NCBI GenBank assembly: GCA_050084515.1
Contig: CM114272.1
Location: 21,514,001 to 21,578,000 of the forward strand
Length of the DNA: 64,000 bases
Direction: 5' to 3'
Source of the DNA: Blasia pusilla
Lineage: Eukaryota; Marchantiophyta; Marchantiopsida; Blasiales
Position 1 is the first letter of the stretch. Every line of letters begins with the position of its first letter. The notes below the pieces were generated by a model. The model was given only the letters and a program-made list of their open reading frames with translations, made no database searches and was not told the origin of the DNA. Positions 1 through 12,296 of this stretch are shown here, one piece after another. Position numbers and translations under genes: made by a program.

Positions 1-1065
1 GGCACTCCACAAATTCCGCCCTTGGTGTGTTGCCTATGAAAAAATCATTTCCAATGATCAATTTCACAACCAAGTCAACAAATCAAATTTTGTCCAAGCT
101 TAAGCAGCATAGCTCATTCTAGAAGTACGTTGGATCTTTGATTCCTTTGACATGAAACAAACCAAATGAAAGCTTGATTATGATTTTCGACTTCTCACCA
201 TCGTGTGCTTCATCCTTCTTGTAGTCCTTGTTCAAGGAGATCCGTGGTTACAAGTAACCCTCGTTGGCAGTTTTTTAATTTTTCATCACCAGATAGAACT
301 TTCTAGCCTTGTTCCAAGAAGGAATTTTAGATTTTATAATATTTCATGATTGTCATTGGGAGCATTATTGCACAAATTTGCTACAAAATGATCTTTCATA
401 GAGGAAATCAAATGATCTTGAGTGAAGATTTTTCCCTCTACATATTTGCATCAATATTTTGGACATTCAAACTATTCTCCTGTAGAAATCATATTACTCA
501 AAATGAAGGATACCAATCTTGATTGGTTTGAATATTTCTCTATTGTATCTTTTATGGTTTATTATTTATTTTCTTTGATGTCATGTAGAAAAACATAGAG
601 GTTCTTGTAAATTTTAATTTTTCTGCTTTTGAATAGCCTTCCATCCATGTTATACCTCTTTTACTTAGGTGTGGCCAAATGACAGCAAACGGTGGATAAT
701 TTGTTATGTAAGGACGATGTCAAGGACCAACTTGAGGTTAGTGCTTTACCTAGATCATCTCACCAGAGGGAACCACCATATTACATTAGAGAGCAATACA
801 GCCATGCTTGGAAAGAAAAACCATATAGCTTAGAAATAGGCATGGTAATTATTGGATAGATTTCAATCTATTACAGAGTTTATAGACAAGGAAAATAAAC
901 AGTACCTTTGCTAGGGATGGAGCAATTAATTGTAATGTTTCGACCTTCAGAGATCATATGAAGTGAAATAAGCATATCAAACTTGCTTGGGCTACATAAA
1001 CTCTTCCAAAATTCATTGGGAAAAGTTATGTGAACATTTTAGATGTAAGTTACCTTGAGAGGCCT
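1..1065. other. Non-genic sequence, no gene seen
   Basis: AT-rich sequence with many stops in every frame. I see no conserved protein motif, RNA gene or clear repeat boundary here. It ends where an LTR-like repeat begins with TGTCACGAG. Confidence 0.5.
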
Positions 1066-2075
1066 TGTCACGAGTTTTAGGATAAATCGATGAGATCTAG
1101 TAGAGCACCTTCGTAGATACAAGAGGACAGCCTCATGAGGCCGAGGATGACCTGCTGACGCCACGGGTAACTTGAGAGAGCAGGTTTCCCCTTCGTTTCG
1201 TCTCATTTGGAGTCATATATAGAAACTTACTATTTCTGGTAAGTTTCCATTTGGAGTATAGTTGACTTTCCACTTTGGGAAGTGGCCCTTGGCCCGTTAC
1301 AGTAGGTTAAGAGCCAAGGAAGTGACCTGCAAGCATAGGTTACCGAGGAGAGAACTTGGGAGAGGGAAGGGGGTATACCTGCAAGAGAGTAGAATAGAAT
1401 AGATTTTTAGTCCACGGGAAGCCGATCTGGCTTATGGGACCCCTTCCACATATGTGAAATTGATATCGCATCCCACGGGCAACTTCACATCTAGATTTGG
1501 GGTTCTCATTGAGGAGATTTGGTTTTTGTTTTTTTTTTCTTTGTGAAGGCCTGGAATTTTATCCAGATTTTTAACTTGGGAGCATAGTCAAGGCGCACAC
1601 ATGAAAGGCACACAAGATGTTCTCTCTCTCGAACATGGACCATCCATGTCCGAGGTAGGGGACGCCAATGCCCTGGGGTTGAGACCGCCCCCATTGTCCA
1701 AGGGGGGAGTTGAACCCAAGACCTCTTCAAAAGGCCTTTATGTTTGTTCAGCTAACCTCTTGGTCATCTACCGCTTGATTCTCTCTTTGTTGAACCTCTT
1801 GGCATGAGGCGGCGGAGCTATGGTCCTCCTTACCTTGTGTGTGTAACCCAAGCCTCTTATTATGAGAGTGGGTTTGGTTTGATATGAGAGAGAGTGCACA
1901 CCATGGAGAGTTTGGTGTGAGATGTTGATGTGAAATTTCATTGATTTATTGGAGATATTTTGGTACTTCTCGTCTCATTTTTTGGATGCCATGAGTTAGC
2001 ATGGGATCGTGCGCGTTTATGTATGCCTTCGGTGACAACGATGTATGTTGTGTAGCGATGTGTATGCGCACGACA
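1066..2075 (+). repeat. LTR-like repeat (N-M unit) interrupted by an insertion
   Basis: This unit starts TGTCACGAG and ends GCGCACGACA, so it has TG...CA ends. Its 5' part matches the sequences at 30089-30604, 54166-54673 and, inverted, 24962-25475. Its last 126 bp (1950-2075, starting TGGAGATATTTTGG) match 54039-54164, 54674-54799 and, inverted, 24836-24961 and 25476-25610. About 390 bp at roughly 1390-1778 is absent from the other copies and contains a SINE-like element. I see no target-site duplication: the flanks are ggcct and acctc. Best read as a solo LTR of the gypsy family in this window. Confidence 0.65.
1514..1776 (-). mobile_element. tRNA-derived SINE-like element
   Basis: Read on the minus strand, it opens with an RNA polymerase III A-box-like stretch (TGACCAAGAGGTTAGC, near 1767-1752), followed about 45 bp later by a good B box (GGTTCAACTCC, 1716-1706). 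It ends about 190 bp further on in an A-rich tail (minus strand of 1515-1542). A box, B box, unrelated body and A tail is the standard layout of a tRNA-derived SINE. It lies in sequence missing from the other copies of the host repeat, so it is an insertion. The target duplication is not clear, and I do not recognise the family. Confidence 0.5.
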
Positions 2076-3870
2076 ACCTCTTGCAATCATCTTTCATAAA
2101 TGTGACTATTTTCAACCATTAATTCCAATCCTTCAAGCTAATAACTACAATTGAGTATAAAGATAAAAAAAAATTAGGGATTTAAAGGGAAATAGTAAGT
2201 GGTAATCCATATTTATAATGTAGATTTGCAAACTTGCGTTTGTCGGCTAATGTTGTAAGAATCCGATGAGTTAGCATTGCTATATGTGAGAGAACATTCT
2301 AAATTCAAAAAAAAAAGTAAGTCTCATCATGTACTAGGCACTAAACATCTAGATGCAATTCTCAAGATTTCCTTACAAGTAGTTATTACTAATTGTAAGG
2401 ACGTGTTGGTTAAATCTGTACAATTTTTTCAAAGCTTTTGCCAACTTTAGATACATTTGTGTTAATCTTAATGTATACCTTTCTCCTCAAAATTTGAATC
2501 TTCTCCAACATCTTATGACTTTTTGGTTCCACCTCTAGTAATTAGAGCCCCTTAAGAATAATTTTGAGTTTTAAAGCTCCAAGTATTATAAAGGGATATG
2601 ATCCTTAGCTCTCAACAAGTGGGACGACATAACTAGACTTAAAATCATGCAAGGATGCATCATGTGCATTGTGAAGGCAATGAGTGTTCTCTACAACACT
2701 TTGCATTGGAAGGGAGGGCTTCACAAAATGGGAAAAATTGGCCGACTAGATAGGAATAAGGCCGTAAATACCTTGTCGGGGAAATTCTACCGGCACAAAA
2801 AAAACTAGGCATGGAGATTTTATAATGCAAGAAAAAAAGTGGAAATTTCAAATTTTGGAACTAAATTGGCTACTAAAAATATATTTTAAATTGTACTTGT
2901 AATTTCAAATTTCACCAACCAACACCATCCACCCATTGGAAAAATTTGACGTGATACCTACCATCCCAACCCACCCCACATCCCTCCCCCCTCCCACACG
3001 TGCGCCCGCCTTTCCCCTTATCATATACTAGAGGGTTGCCCATGGTATGCACAGGTGACATGAAGCTCGGGAAAAAAAACGCATTGAGGAACACTCGTAG
3101 AATTAAGTACGGAGGAACACTCTCCACCCCTTCATTCATTGATTATAATTAATTCATGTGTTGCCATATGTCACCACCAAGAAAGCTCCCAATATGACAG
3201 GTGTCGATAAGAGGAAGAGGGATTCTAACCCCATCCTTATTTATAGTGTAGATTAGAAGGCTTCTATACATGCAATCTCCCCCTTGTTTCAAGCCTAAAT
3301 TCAGATTTTATTTAGTTTAGGAAATCTCTCTCTAGTTCTTTGAAACTTGTTCAAAATGGGAGCATTCAACGCAAGAAAACGAAAGCGAGCAAGTGGTCGA
3401 TGTTCCACACCACCCCAGCGTCTGATGAGAGTAGAGATTATGTTTCCTCTCCAATGAATGCACATTACATTTTTTCAATCTAGACTCCCCCACTGATGGG
3501 CTTAAAATTGTTGTATGTAATGTTTTATGACAACCCAGGCTATGCATAGACCAATAATCATGTTGCTGAAAATTTCCAAAATAATTTTTTATACGAAAGT
3601 ATTTCCTGATTCAACCGATGCCATATTTTAAATTTGCGAATCAAACCTCCCTTAATAGTATAAATGGTTTGGATTAAGATGCAATGGATACGAATTCAAC
3701 ATAATTAATTTCTTCATGCTATTTTAAATCAATTTTGAAAAATCCCATGGACTCATAAAACAAACTTATTTTTGACTAAAAATGCCCGATGGAAAAGAAT
3801 TTACAAAATAAAAAAACGCTCTTCAATATATATATTTAGAATTAACGAGAGTTTCAACCTCACCACGGAC
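2076..3870. other. AT-rich intergenic region
   Basis: There are no conserved protein motifs and no RNA gene that I can recognise. Short reading frames on both strands look random. The stretch near 2880-3120 is C-rich on the plus strand but otherwise featureless. Confidence 0.5.
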
Positions 3871-3879
3871 TTCACTTGT

Positions 3880-4660
3880 ATGGGACGTTTCCTATGGCAC
3901 GCGTCTTATATCCGTAAGTTTTTCCCCAGTGACGTGCAAAAGTATCCCCGAAGGCTCTTGTTGAACGAGAGCGTGAATGCAATAATGGCCCTCTTTTGCT
4001 TCGCCGCGACTCCTCACCGAGCAAGATAGCCAGTGTCTCGTCCTCACAGGCTCCGCGAGAGCGGTGATTTGGCACGGACATCACCTGCTGCCGTTGTGGA
4101 ATGGGCTCAACTTCGAGAAAAACTTCAGCTACGTCGTGGTGCATTCCCACTCTTCCCGTTCGGGGATAGCCTCATCCATCCTCCTCCCACTGGAGTTTTC
4201 GCCGCAGGCTACTTGCTGTGGGTAGGTGGGCAGAGGCCAGAGATGAGGGGGTTTCGTCCAGAGGTCGTCACGGACTCCGGTTTCTGAGGTGAGTTATACC
4301 CATCTCGGACAATTCTGATCCGTGTTCTCTAGCTTATCTAGATTTATGACTTCTCTCAAAAGCGAACCGCGATCATTTGGGGAGAGAGAAGTAGGCCGGA
4401 ATGCATCGCCGGGTAAGGTACGTGGTGGCAGTTAAGTCCCCAGGTGCAAGTCGGTCGCTCCTTCAACAAGCAGCCCAAAACAGAGGTGTGAATGATTGCG
4501 AGGTTTCTGGTGAGCTCAGGACAGCACACACTGCCTTAAAGATCACTCTGCTTTGATTTGATCCCCGGGTCAAGATGGGGCCATTCGTGTTACTTCGGAG
4601 GTTCGTGGCGTCCTCAATTGCAAGAGGTTTTCTCGATAACATTGCGAGATCCTAATCAAC
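3880..4660 (+). other. GC-rich exon-like patch with a 26-codon reading frame
   Basis: GC content rises sharply against the AT-rich flanks. A good donor (GAG followed by gtgagt) sits near 4287, and further splice-like sites lie at about 4440-4510. A short frame, 4575-4655, would encode 26 residues beginning MGPFVLLRRFVASS, basic and hydrophobic. This could be the 5' part of a plus-strand transcript lying tail-to-tail with the RRP6L3 gene. I recognise no family. It could equally be UTR or chance. Confidence 0.2.
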
Positions 4661-5463
4661 GGCGGACCTGATAACTCTGAAAGACTAAATCGACAGGGCC
4701 TCTGCTAGTTTGGGGGGTTAAGCGACACATTTCAACCAACGACACATTCCAGGCCAGTAAGAACAATTTCTTTCCTCGACATTCAGTAAATATGGTGACT
4801 GGATCTTCCTCTGCAGGTTTCATCTCAAGATGGCCAAGAAACCCACACTGAAAGCTCCTCGAAATCAATTCCATAATGAAAAATGTAAAGGGCTCAAACC
4901 AAGCGAGAACTAACTATACCATCTACTGCAAATATAGAGCAGAACATTTGCCAGCCTCACTTTGCTTATTGATAGAGCAGAAGACACAAATGTGTTCCAA
5001 TACAGGCTCTTTACGGTTTTCTTTACAATTGCTCAAACACAATTCGACAGGTCACTACCCGGAGGCTCTTTTACATCCAAAAATCCAAGTCGCTGACTAT
5101 TAATGTGAGCAGAGTCTGCACTAGAATCTTTCCACTCCTATCAAACACAGGAAAGTGAGTACTTGAGAGCAGCTAGCACCTGCCCATCGGACAACAACCA
5201 GAACCGAGTAGTCACTCTTCATGATTTTTGAGAACATAAGATACTGTTCAGTTCAGTTCACACCTAAACTGCTTCGTCAAGTCCCATGGCCCTGTGGGAT
5301 CCCGTGGACAATAAATCTCTTCATTCATTCATCCATCATTGCATTCTAAAACAAATATGTGAATTAGAGAACAAAAACAAAAATTAATTGGCACATACCT
5401 TCACGTGTGGTTCAGAGCAGCAAATGGAAGTTTCCCCTACAACTGCTTCGTTCTGTATGTTTC

Positions 5464-8400
5464 TTAAGTAGATGGCTCCTCCTCAGTGTCTTGCAAAGGC
5501 TTGTACACACTATAATCTCCAAACTCTCGCCGACCACTTTGAAAAATCACAGTAAGGATGTCAGCACAGTTGCTCAATGTATAGTCATGCATTTGCCAGT
5601 CATCTCTATAACATTTCACTCACCTACAAAAAAATGAACCTCCACAAATATTGCCTCTTCACACCTCTACACACTTTCTGCACTCCCATACAGTAAGCCA
5701 TCCAGCAACCCAACCCGTAAACCCAATGGCCATAAGGCTCTATTCAGTTTCAAATCATTAACTGCTATTCTAAACTTTAGGACTACCAGACTATTGAGGT
5801 AGATTTTATGGGAGCTTACAAGTACTGCTCTTTTCTCAACATTACCTTCTTATTTGCGTATTCAACCCCAGCATGCACTCTAATGACCAAGGGTGTACTC
5901 ATAAGAATTCTGGCAATGAATCAAGTAATGCAGAGGGGGAAGTATACACAACCTGTGTGTTACATCCCACCCTGGGGGAAGAAATGCAGGTTGCAGAGCT
6001 TCAACAAATACTGTCCTCCAGCGCTGACAAAACCGTCTAATACCTTCATTGCCCTCCTCCTTCATCAAAATATCTACCACTCGTCTACCATGAATCCCAT
6101 GCCCCAGCAGTGAATCACTTTTTTTACTCTTGTGTCGATTAGAAGTTTTTTTCCTGGCTGGACTTGCAATTATGAAGTCATCTTCATCCTCCTCCCATGC
6201 TGTGTTAAGATCCTGACAATCTCCATTAGGGAAATTTGTTGGACGTTGGCTTGAGGACCTCTCACTGACTCCCAAAGACAACACATCTGTGCCTCCAAAT
6301 GCACCAAGTTCCTTACTTCCATCTTCATTCATTTCTGATGATGTTAGAGTATCAAGGCCTTGATCACGAGAAATTTCCTGACTCCCAGATGGAGCTCCCC
6401 CTGCCACAGATTCTTCGAGTACTCTAAGAATACCTTTCCCATTATTACCAACACCCTTCTCTGACCAACGACGGCGTTCATGTGGTCCCATGCTCACTAA
6501 CAGAGCTGCGCGCAAGTCTTGCTTAGTAATGTTCTCCTTGCCGTAATAGATTCTCACTACCTATCAATCGATACATTCCAGAATATCAGCACACATGACC
6601 ACCTGGAAGATAATCAATTCCTCATACCACAACAAGAAGCAAGCTTCCCAGCATCATACCATTAAACATCACATGTTCCAGAACTGAAAGACCGCCTTTC
6701 AAGGGGTACATTTGGTTGAGGGATCAAAAGAAAGACACAGAGCAGACACCACGTAAAACAGGAGGGCTGCAATACTCTAAACTAAAATTCAGTCTACCAA
6801 CAACACCATTGTACATGGAGAAGTTCCCCACATGAATGCTCAGTCATAAGATCTCGAACAGTCTCTAGTGCGTTGAGAAAGTGTTAATTGTTCTCATCAC
6901 ACACCTCTTCAAGCTCCTGTCGCCGTTTGCTTGGTATTGTAGACCCATGACGCAAAAGAGCCATCGCTGCATTCTTCAGCTGCAAAGGAGAGACTCCCTC
7001 ATCACCTCCAGAGTCCACAACAACTGCCTCTTTCTTTCCCCCAACCAGTCTATCAGAGTCCATGACTTTTGCAAACAAAGGGACATTGAACTCTTGTGCT
7101 ATTTGCCGCTTGTGCTTTTCAGCTGCTTTGTGTGCAGCCTCATGGCAATCAACACATAACAGGACAATGTCATGTGACCGATGACTCTTCAAATGCTCTG
7201 GGAAATGCTGTCGGTAGCAAGAAGGAATTATCCGATAGCGCAGATAATGACTACTTTCCCCACAACCCACACAACGATTGGACTTGCTTTGAATGTAAAA
7301 CTCATTACTCTCATCCTCCGGGCGGCCCTTTGGTTCAAAGAGAAGCCTGACTGCCGGTGGGTCCTCTTGTATTATCTCTGCAAGGCCGCGACGAACATAC
7401 CTGGACATCAAGAAAACTCGATGTTAGCAGATGTAAGTCGCAGCCGCACCATACTCTGTAAGTCCTGAGAAGCAATTTTCATCCTTGCAGCTGAAACAAA
7501 AAGCCCAACTTATGCCAGTCCATCTACTTCAAAAAATTTAAATTATTGCCGTTCTTCTATATTCAGACACACAACATTCTCCTGAGATCCAAGATCACAA
7601 CCAGGGCCAGGGACTTCCCTTGGAATTATTTTTAAGTTGGCAAACTCATCCATTTTTATCAGAAAGAGATAGTGGATCAAGCAGGGTTGTAATCCGAGGA
7701 GCAGCTTGTGGTACACTATGCCTAGTTAGCAAGAAGAATCATTGGGATGAAGGTATAGAACGCTATTGACATTTTCATGTTATACATTGATATCACAATA
7801 AAAGAGATGCATTACCATTCCAGTTTTTTCCGATCGCAGAAGCAAAGCAATCGCCCATCATCTGCATAGATTCGACAATTGTGGTACACAGGAGCTTTAC
7901 ATGAAAACTTCTTCACAAACTGTAGTCGGGACCTTTCAGAATTCCCTCGTTTCCAACTTCTGGGTATCTTCCTCTCCCAGCTTTCGACTGCAGAACCCTC
8001 TTGGAAGTGATATACATCATCGTTTTCAGTTAGGACACATGCTTCTGAGATAGGATTCCGGGCTTTTCTGACGTTTAAAAAGGAGAAAATTCTCTCAACA
8101 ATGCCGGAAATATAGCTCTTCCCAATCCTTCCAACTGAACTTTGAATATGTGCTCCATGAGAAGGTAGCAATTTGGCTCTTTGAAATATCCCACATAGTT
8201 CACTGATGTGCTGTTGTAGAACAGGGGATGGAGATTCAAAAATTGGTATAATAGGGGAAAGAGCAGCTTCTGAGGCCTGAAAGGAAGCATCTGCTGCAGA
8301 GACTGTGGAGGAGATTAGATCAGGTGTGGTCGGGCACATGGTGGCAAGCGCCATGAGAGCAGTATCAGATAGTACAGATCGAAGACTCTCATCCTCTAAA

Positions 8401-11400
8401 CGAGCCTGAACAGCAAAATTCACACCATCAAAATACAACAACATATATCACTTTAACACATTGAGAGTGCTGCTCATTTTCATCACTAATAGTTCAGGAA
8501 AAGCAGAACATCACTAGCACTAAACTAATCCAACCCTCTGGAATGAGTGACGTCTACCAGATACAAAAATCAATAGTGTGTTCCACAAAGCCATCGATAT
8601 TGGAAGGTTACTTACCACATTATCTCTCCATTCACAAAGACTCGTAACCAAGTTCACTAATTGATCATCAACCTGCAAAACCGAACTCTTGCAATATTAG
8701 ATGCATGTTGACAAACGAGAACTTGAAGAGACGTACTCAAAATCCAGGACGTACCGAGTTTATTCATTTGCACATTGATTCTAGGATTGATAACGAAGTA
8801 GATGAGACTACAGTAGACTAACTCTACTGCACAGGCAAAGGACTCAACAGCAGGAAGCAAAACCAAACCTAACACAAAACTTCCTCAAACATGAAGCCAA
8901 AACAGACTATGCTGAAATGGCTAGGGGCAAGTCATTATCCACTACATCATCAGCTCATGTCTAGCTCAGTGATGGATAAGTTCCAGTATTAGATAGTCAA
9001 ACATTTTGCCTGACTACTCAGGGCATCTGTAGCATTTTGGCAAACAGCTTCCTTCAGATGCCTTGCAAACAACCAATTTCACTCTACTAAACTTTGCCAA
9101 CTGGCAAAATGAAGATATCTTGTAATTGGACGGTAATTCTTGAAAGGCTGCTAGACAGATTCCCAGGCCACAGTCAAAAGATACAATATTTATCCATCCC
9201 CCAGCAGTAGAAATGCAACAAGGGTAGAGACAGCCCTTCCTGTACAAAACCTGAGAGGGAGGGGGGAAACCATGAGCATTATAGAACCGTGAGACCAAGG
9301 ATGCTGCTGTGGTTGCAGGTGAAGTGGAGACTCCTTCCTTCTCATAAAGTTGTAAGCAAATCAAATTTGACCTATACACCGCTTGTTCCATGAGAGCTCC
9401 TTTGAGAGACTTCACTGCATCTGCGACTGATTCCTGTCTCTTTTCATCTGCAGGACAAATAAATGTTTTCAGACTATATTCCCAACCCTGCTTTCATCCC
9501 AATTTAAATCCTAGGTGGGTTCCCATAGAAGATTCACTCCTTACCATGTTGAACAAGCTCAAGACAGAGTTGATGGGCAATGTAAAGCAGATAATGCGCA
9601 TCAGTCCGTGCATACTCCACCATATCTTTGTCCAGGGGTCTTATCCGCCAGTCTGCACGCTGCATCCCAGTGGTCCACCAACCACCATTTTGCAACTTTT
9701 CATACACTTATGACAGTCACAGTGCACCATAGGGAACAAAGTAAGAGGAGCCCCAGGGAGCCAAAAAAACAGGCCAGGCATGGCTCACAAGATGATAGTT
9801 AAGTACTAGAGTACAAACACCCTTACAGTTGTGGTATAGCATCCGTCAAACACCAAAGCCCCAAGGGCATACTCTTGAAGAGTATGCCCTTGGGGCTTCC
9901 TTGAAAGGATCGCTTCCCATCGTCCTCTACAGGAAGCGATCCTTTCCAAACCCGGATTGTGTTCAATACTTTTAGATGAAGTAAATAACTACTGATTTAG
10001 TACTTTACCTGGAAGGCTTTGTTTGTGATGACACCACAGTAGCTGTGTAGTAAATACGCCAGTGACTTCTGCTGCTTCCCAAGCACAGCACATGCCTGAA
10101 CGGTTTCCAGAACTAATAATTAACATTTTCTATCCACTCCATACTTCTCTTCAAAGTAAGAAACCTCAATCATAAAATGATGAAAACCATCCACATATAA
10201 AGGTCAAGAAATTGTTCCAGTCACTTATCATAACCTGGCAGTTGGGTTCTTTCAATTCCTTTTGAGGATTCAGAAAGTCAGAACTAAAATGGATTCACTG
10301 GAAGGAGCCAAAGTCGTCACAAACAAGCATGACAGGATAAACTAAAGTCGAAAGATACCTCTCAACTGAAACAAAGCCTGGTAAATTAATAAGAAAGAGT
10401 ACACTTACTTTAGCAGTGTCAAATAGATTCACGACATAAACATGGAAATCACGCTGTAACCACAATATGTCATTGTCGGCACCATGAAACACCTGATCAT
10501 AAGAAATTCAATCAACAACAAATATTAACTTCCTGAAGGCGTTGTGTCAGTGGCAACATGGCTAAAATAGCCGATTCTCAAAGCATCCAAATCATTGCAA
10601 AGTTCATTCTGACATAAGGTGAGGCTTCTTGACTGTAGTAGGGCCCTGAAAGACAAACAAGAAAAACTGCAGAAAATACTAGCACACTTCATCTGACAAT
10701 GCCCAGCGCTGCAGGTTTCAGCACATCTGAATTTCTGTCATACTGGACTTTTCAGGGCACATAGGAGCTCGCTCACATAGACTTGCCTTCAATATGTGAC
10801 CCGGTACATCCCTCATAATTGTCTTTCAGAGGGAAAGTGATGAAACAAAATTCCTTCAGTGGGTTTCTTAGATGCAGCATTGGCTGAGTTGATGAGACTG
10901 AGAATTTTTTTGAGCTTAACATATTCCCAGGCTGAAAGTTCAAGAAACAAAGAACTGTGCACTGCATTGGGTAAACTGAAATCACCTTGCAGATGCCAGG
11001 ATTGGAAAAGATGGGCTGTAAAATGCTCATGAAGTCATGTAATACAATCGAATCCACCAAGAAGTCCTTCTCCCGGGTTGAAATCTGCTCTGGTACCACC
11101 AAAGCACAGTGACTATCGTCTCAGGCAGTCAGAAGCAGACACGCAAAAAACACACAACATTGCAACTTGTACTATTCCAGAGGTACAATTGATTTTTTTA
11201 ACTGGCGCAGTACGATTTACAATGTAGAACCACTTCTAGAATTACCGAAGAGGGCACACCCCAAAAACAAGTAAACTGAGAAGGGAACAACTGCCCCGTT
11301 GCTCATGGCCTAGAAGGCTCGCAAGCATGGGAGTCCACACACACCTGAACCAATGCAGTGAAGCCATGAAGGGAGTGAAAACTGTGCTGTTCGGTATCTA

Positions 11401-12296
11401 CTCCGAATTCAGTCTCTTTACTCAATCGATCTGCCAGAGCCTCGAGCTGCTCCTTTGTTTCAATCCACTCATACAAGCCTTCCATTCCAGGGGGTGAATT
11501 AAAACCTCGTTGGAGTAGAAAATCAGGCGGGGGCTCCTTGAGCAATGAGCGTATCCTCCGATCGTAAGGATGAGCATTGCCAATTCCTGCAAGAAAGAAA
11601 ATGAGTTCGAAAATGTCAAGCCCACAATAAATAACTGGCATGTGTATACGGACAATTCTAGCTAAATTGATATTTCCGAATTTCAAAATTATCAAAATTT
11701 TACCTCTGAATGCTTCAGTGAAATCTACTCTAGTTCAAAATCCTTTCGGTGCATTCATTGTCACTACACACCACTACGTTGCCCCAGACGTCAATTTCTT
11801 GGAGCAGCAGGTCTCAGATTTCATCGCTTCCACAGTATCTTCTTTAAGTTAAAAACACACCGGTCACTTGGGATATCGTGCATTTGCATGGGTCAAAATC
11901 ACAGCTCTGATCTTGCGTTTATACAGGTAAAAAGCAAACTACTCTTATGAATCACCCTCCTCGATTCATAGGTGCACAGAACGAGACTGAGAATTTGTTG
12001 CAAGAGCTAATCGGGCAGCATATCATAGCACAAATCTTGCACTTGCACAGCTAAGAACCATGAGACCCTCACGCACCACTCTCTTCAGTTCGCAGGTGCA
12101 CGAAAGGTGACTGGGAATTGTCCGCAAGAACGCATCGGAAATTCTTCTGCGGCTTCTGAACACTCGGCACTCCATCCGAACACTTCGCCTTCTTCCGTCT
12201 CCGCTGCCTGAGGTAAAGAACCGTCAGAGAAATCGCCGTCAAGCTCGAAACCACGCAAACTGTCGTCCACACTCTCCGCTCCCCCGAGCGCCCCAT
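5464..12296 (-). CDS. RRP6L3: RRP6-like protein 3, DEDDy 3'-5' exonuclease (12 exons)
   Basis: Exons: 12296-12077, 11586-11345, 11084-10986, 10492-10409, 10095-10009, 9659-9545, 9447-9251, 8672-8616, 8405-7816, 7400-6905, 6560-5953, 5536-5464. All introns are GT-AG and all phases join, giving 955 aa ending TAA. Residues 10-29 form a hydrophobic anchor followed by an RRRKK stretch. The exonuclease domain carries VDTEQH (D137, E139), [10 protein letters not shown] (D195) and YARTD (Y260, D264), the complete DEDDy set. Residues 607-654 hold an HNH-like CVGC...[11 protein letters not shown] zinc module, as in plant RRP6L3 and animal EXD2. Length and order match plant RRP6L3. The expected role is 3'-5' RNA trimming; the location is uncertain, perhaps organellar or membrane-attached. 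The methionine at 12296 was chosen because it leaves a short N-terminus before the anchor; one at 12320 would add 8 residues. No breaks seen: the one clearly intact host gene here. Confidence 0.93.
9856..9898. repeat. 21-bp near-perfect hairpin in RRP6L3 intron 5
   Basis: Two 21-nt arms, starting AAGCCCCAAGGGC and ending GCCCTTGGGGCTT, are exact reverse complements separated by a single base. The hairpin lies in the intron between exons 5 and 6. Exact pairing implies recent origin or selection. Confidence 0.9.
9903..9946. repeat. Second hairpin, 15-bp arms
   Basis: The arms GAAAGGATCGCTTCC and GGAAGCGATCCTTTC pair perfectly around a 14-nt loop, four bases after the preceding hairpin, in the same intron. 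Confidence 0.9.
11587..12076 (-). repeat. RRP6L3 intron 1 with a decayed copy of the end of exon 1
   Basis: The minus strand around 12010-11950 resembles the end of exon 1 (12135-12077). Both read roughly (A)(T/D)NSQS..VHL..EE, but the intronic copy has a TGA after VHL. Sequence next to both copies also matches loosely, so this looks like an old tandem duplication of about 123 bp. Confidence 0.5.
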
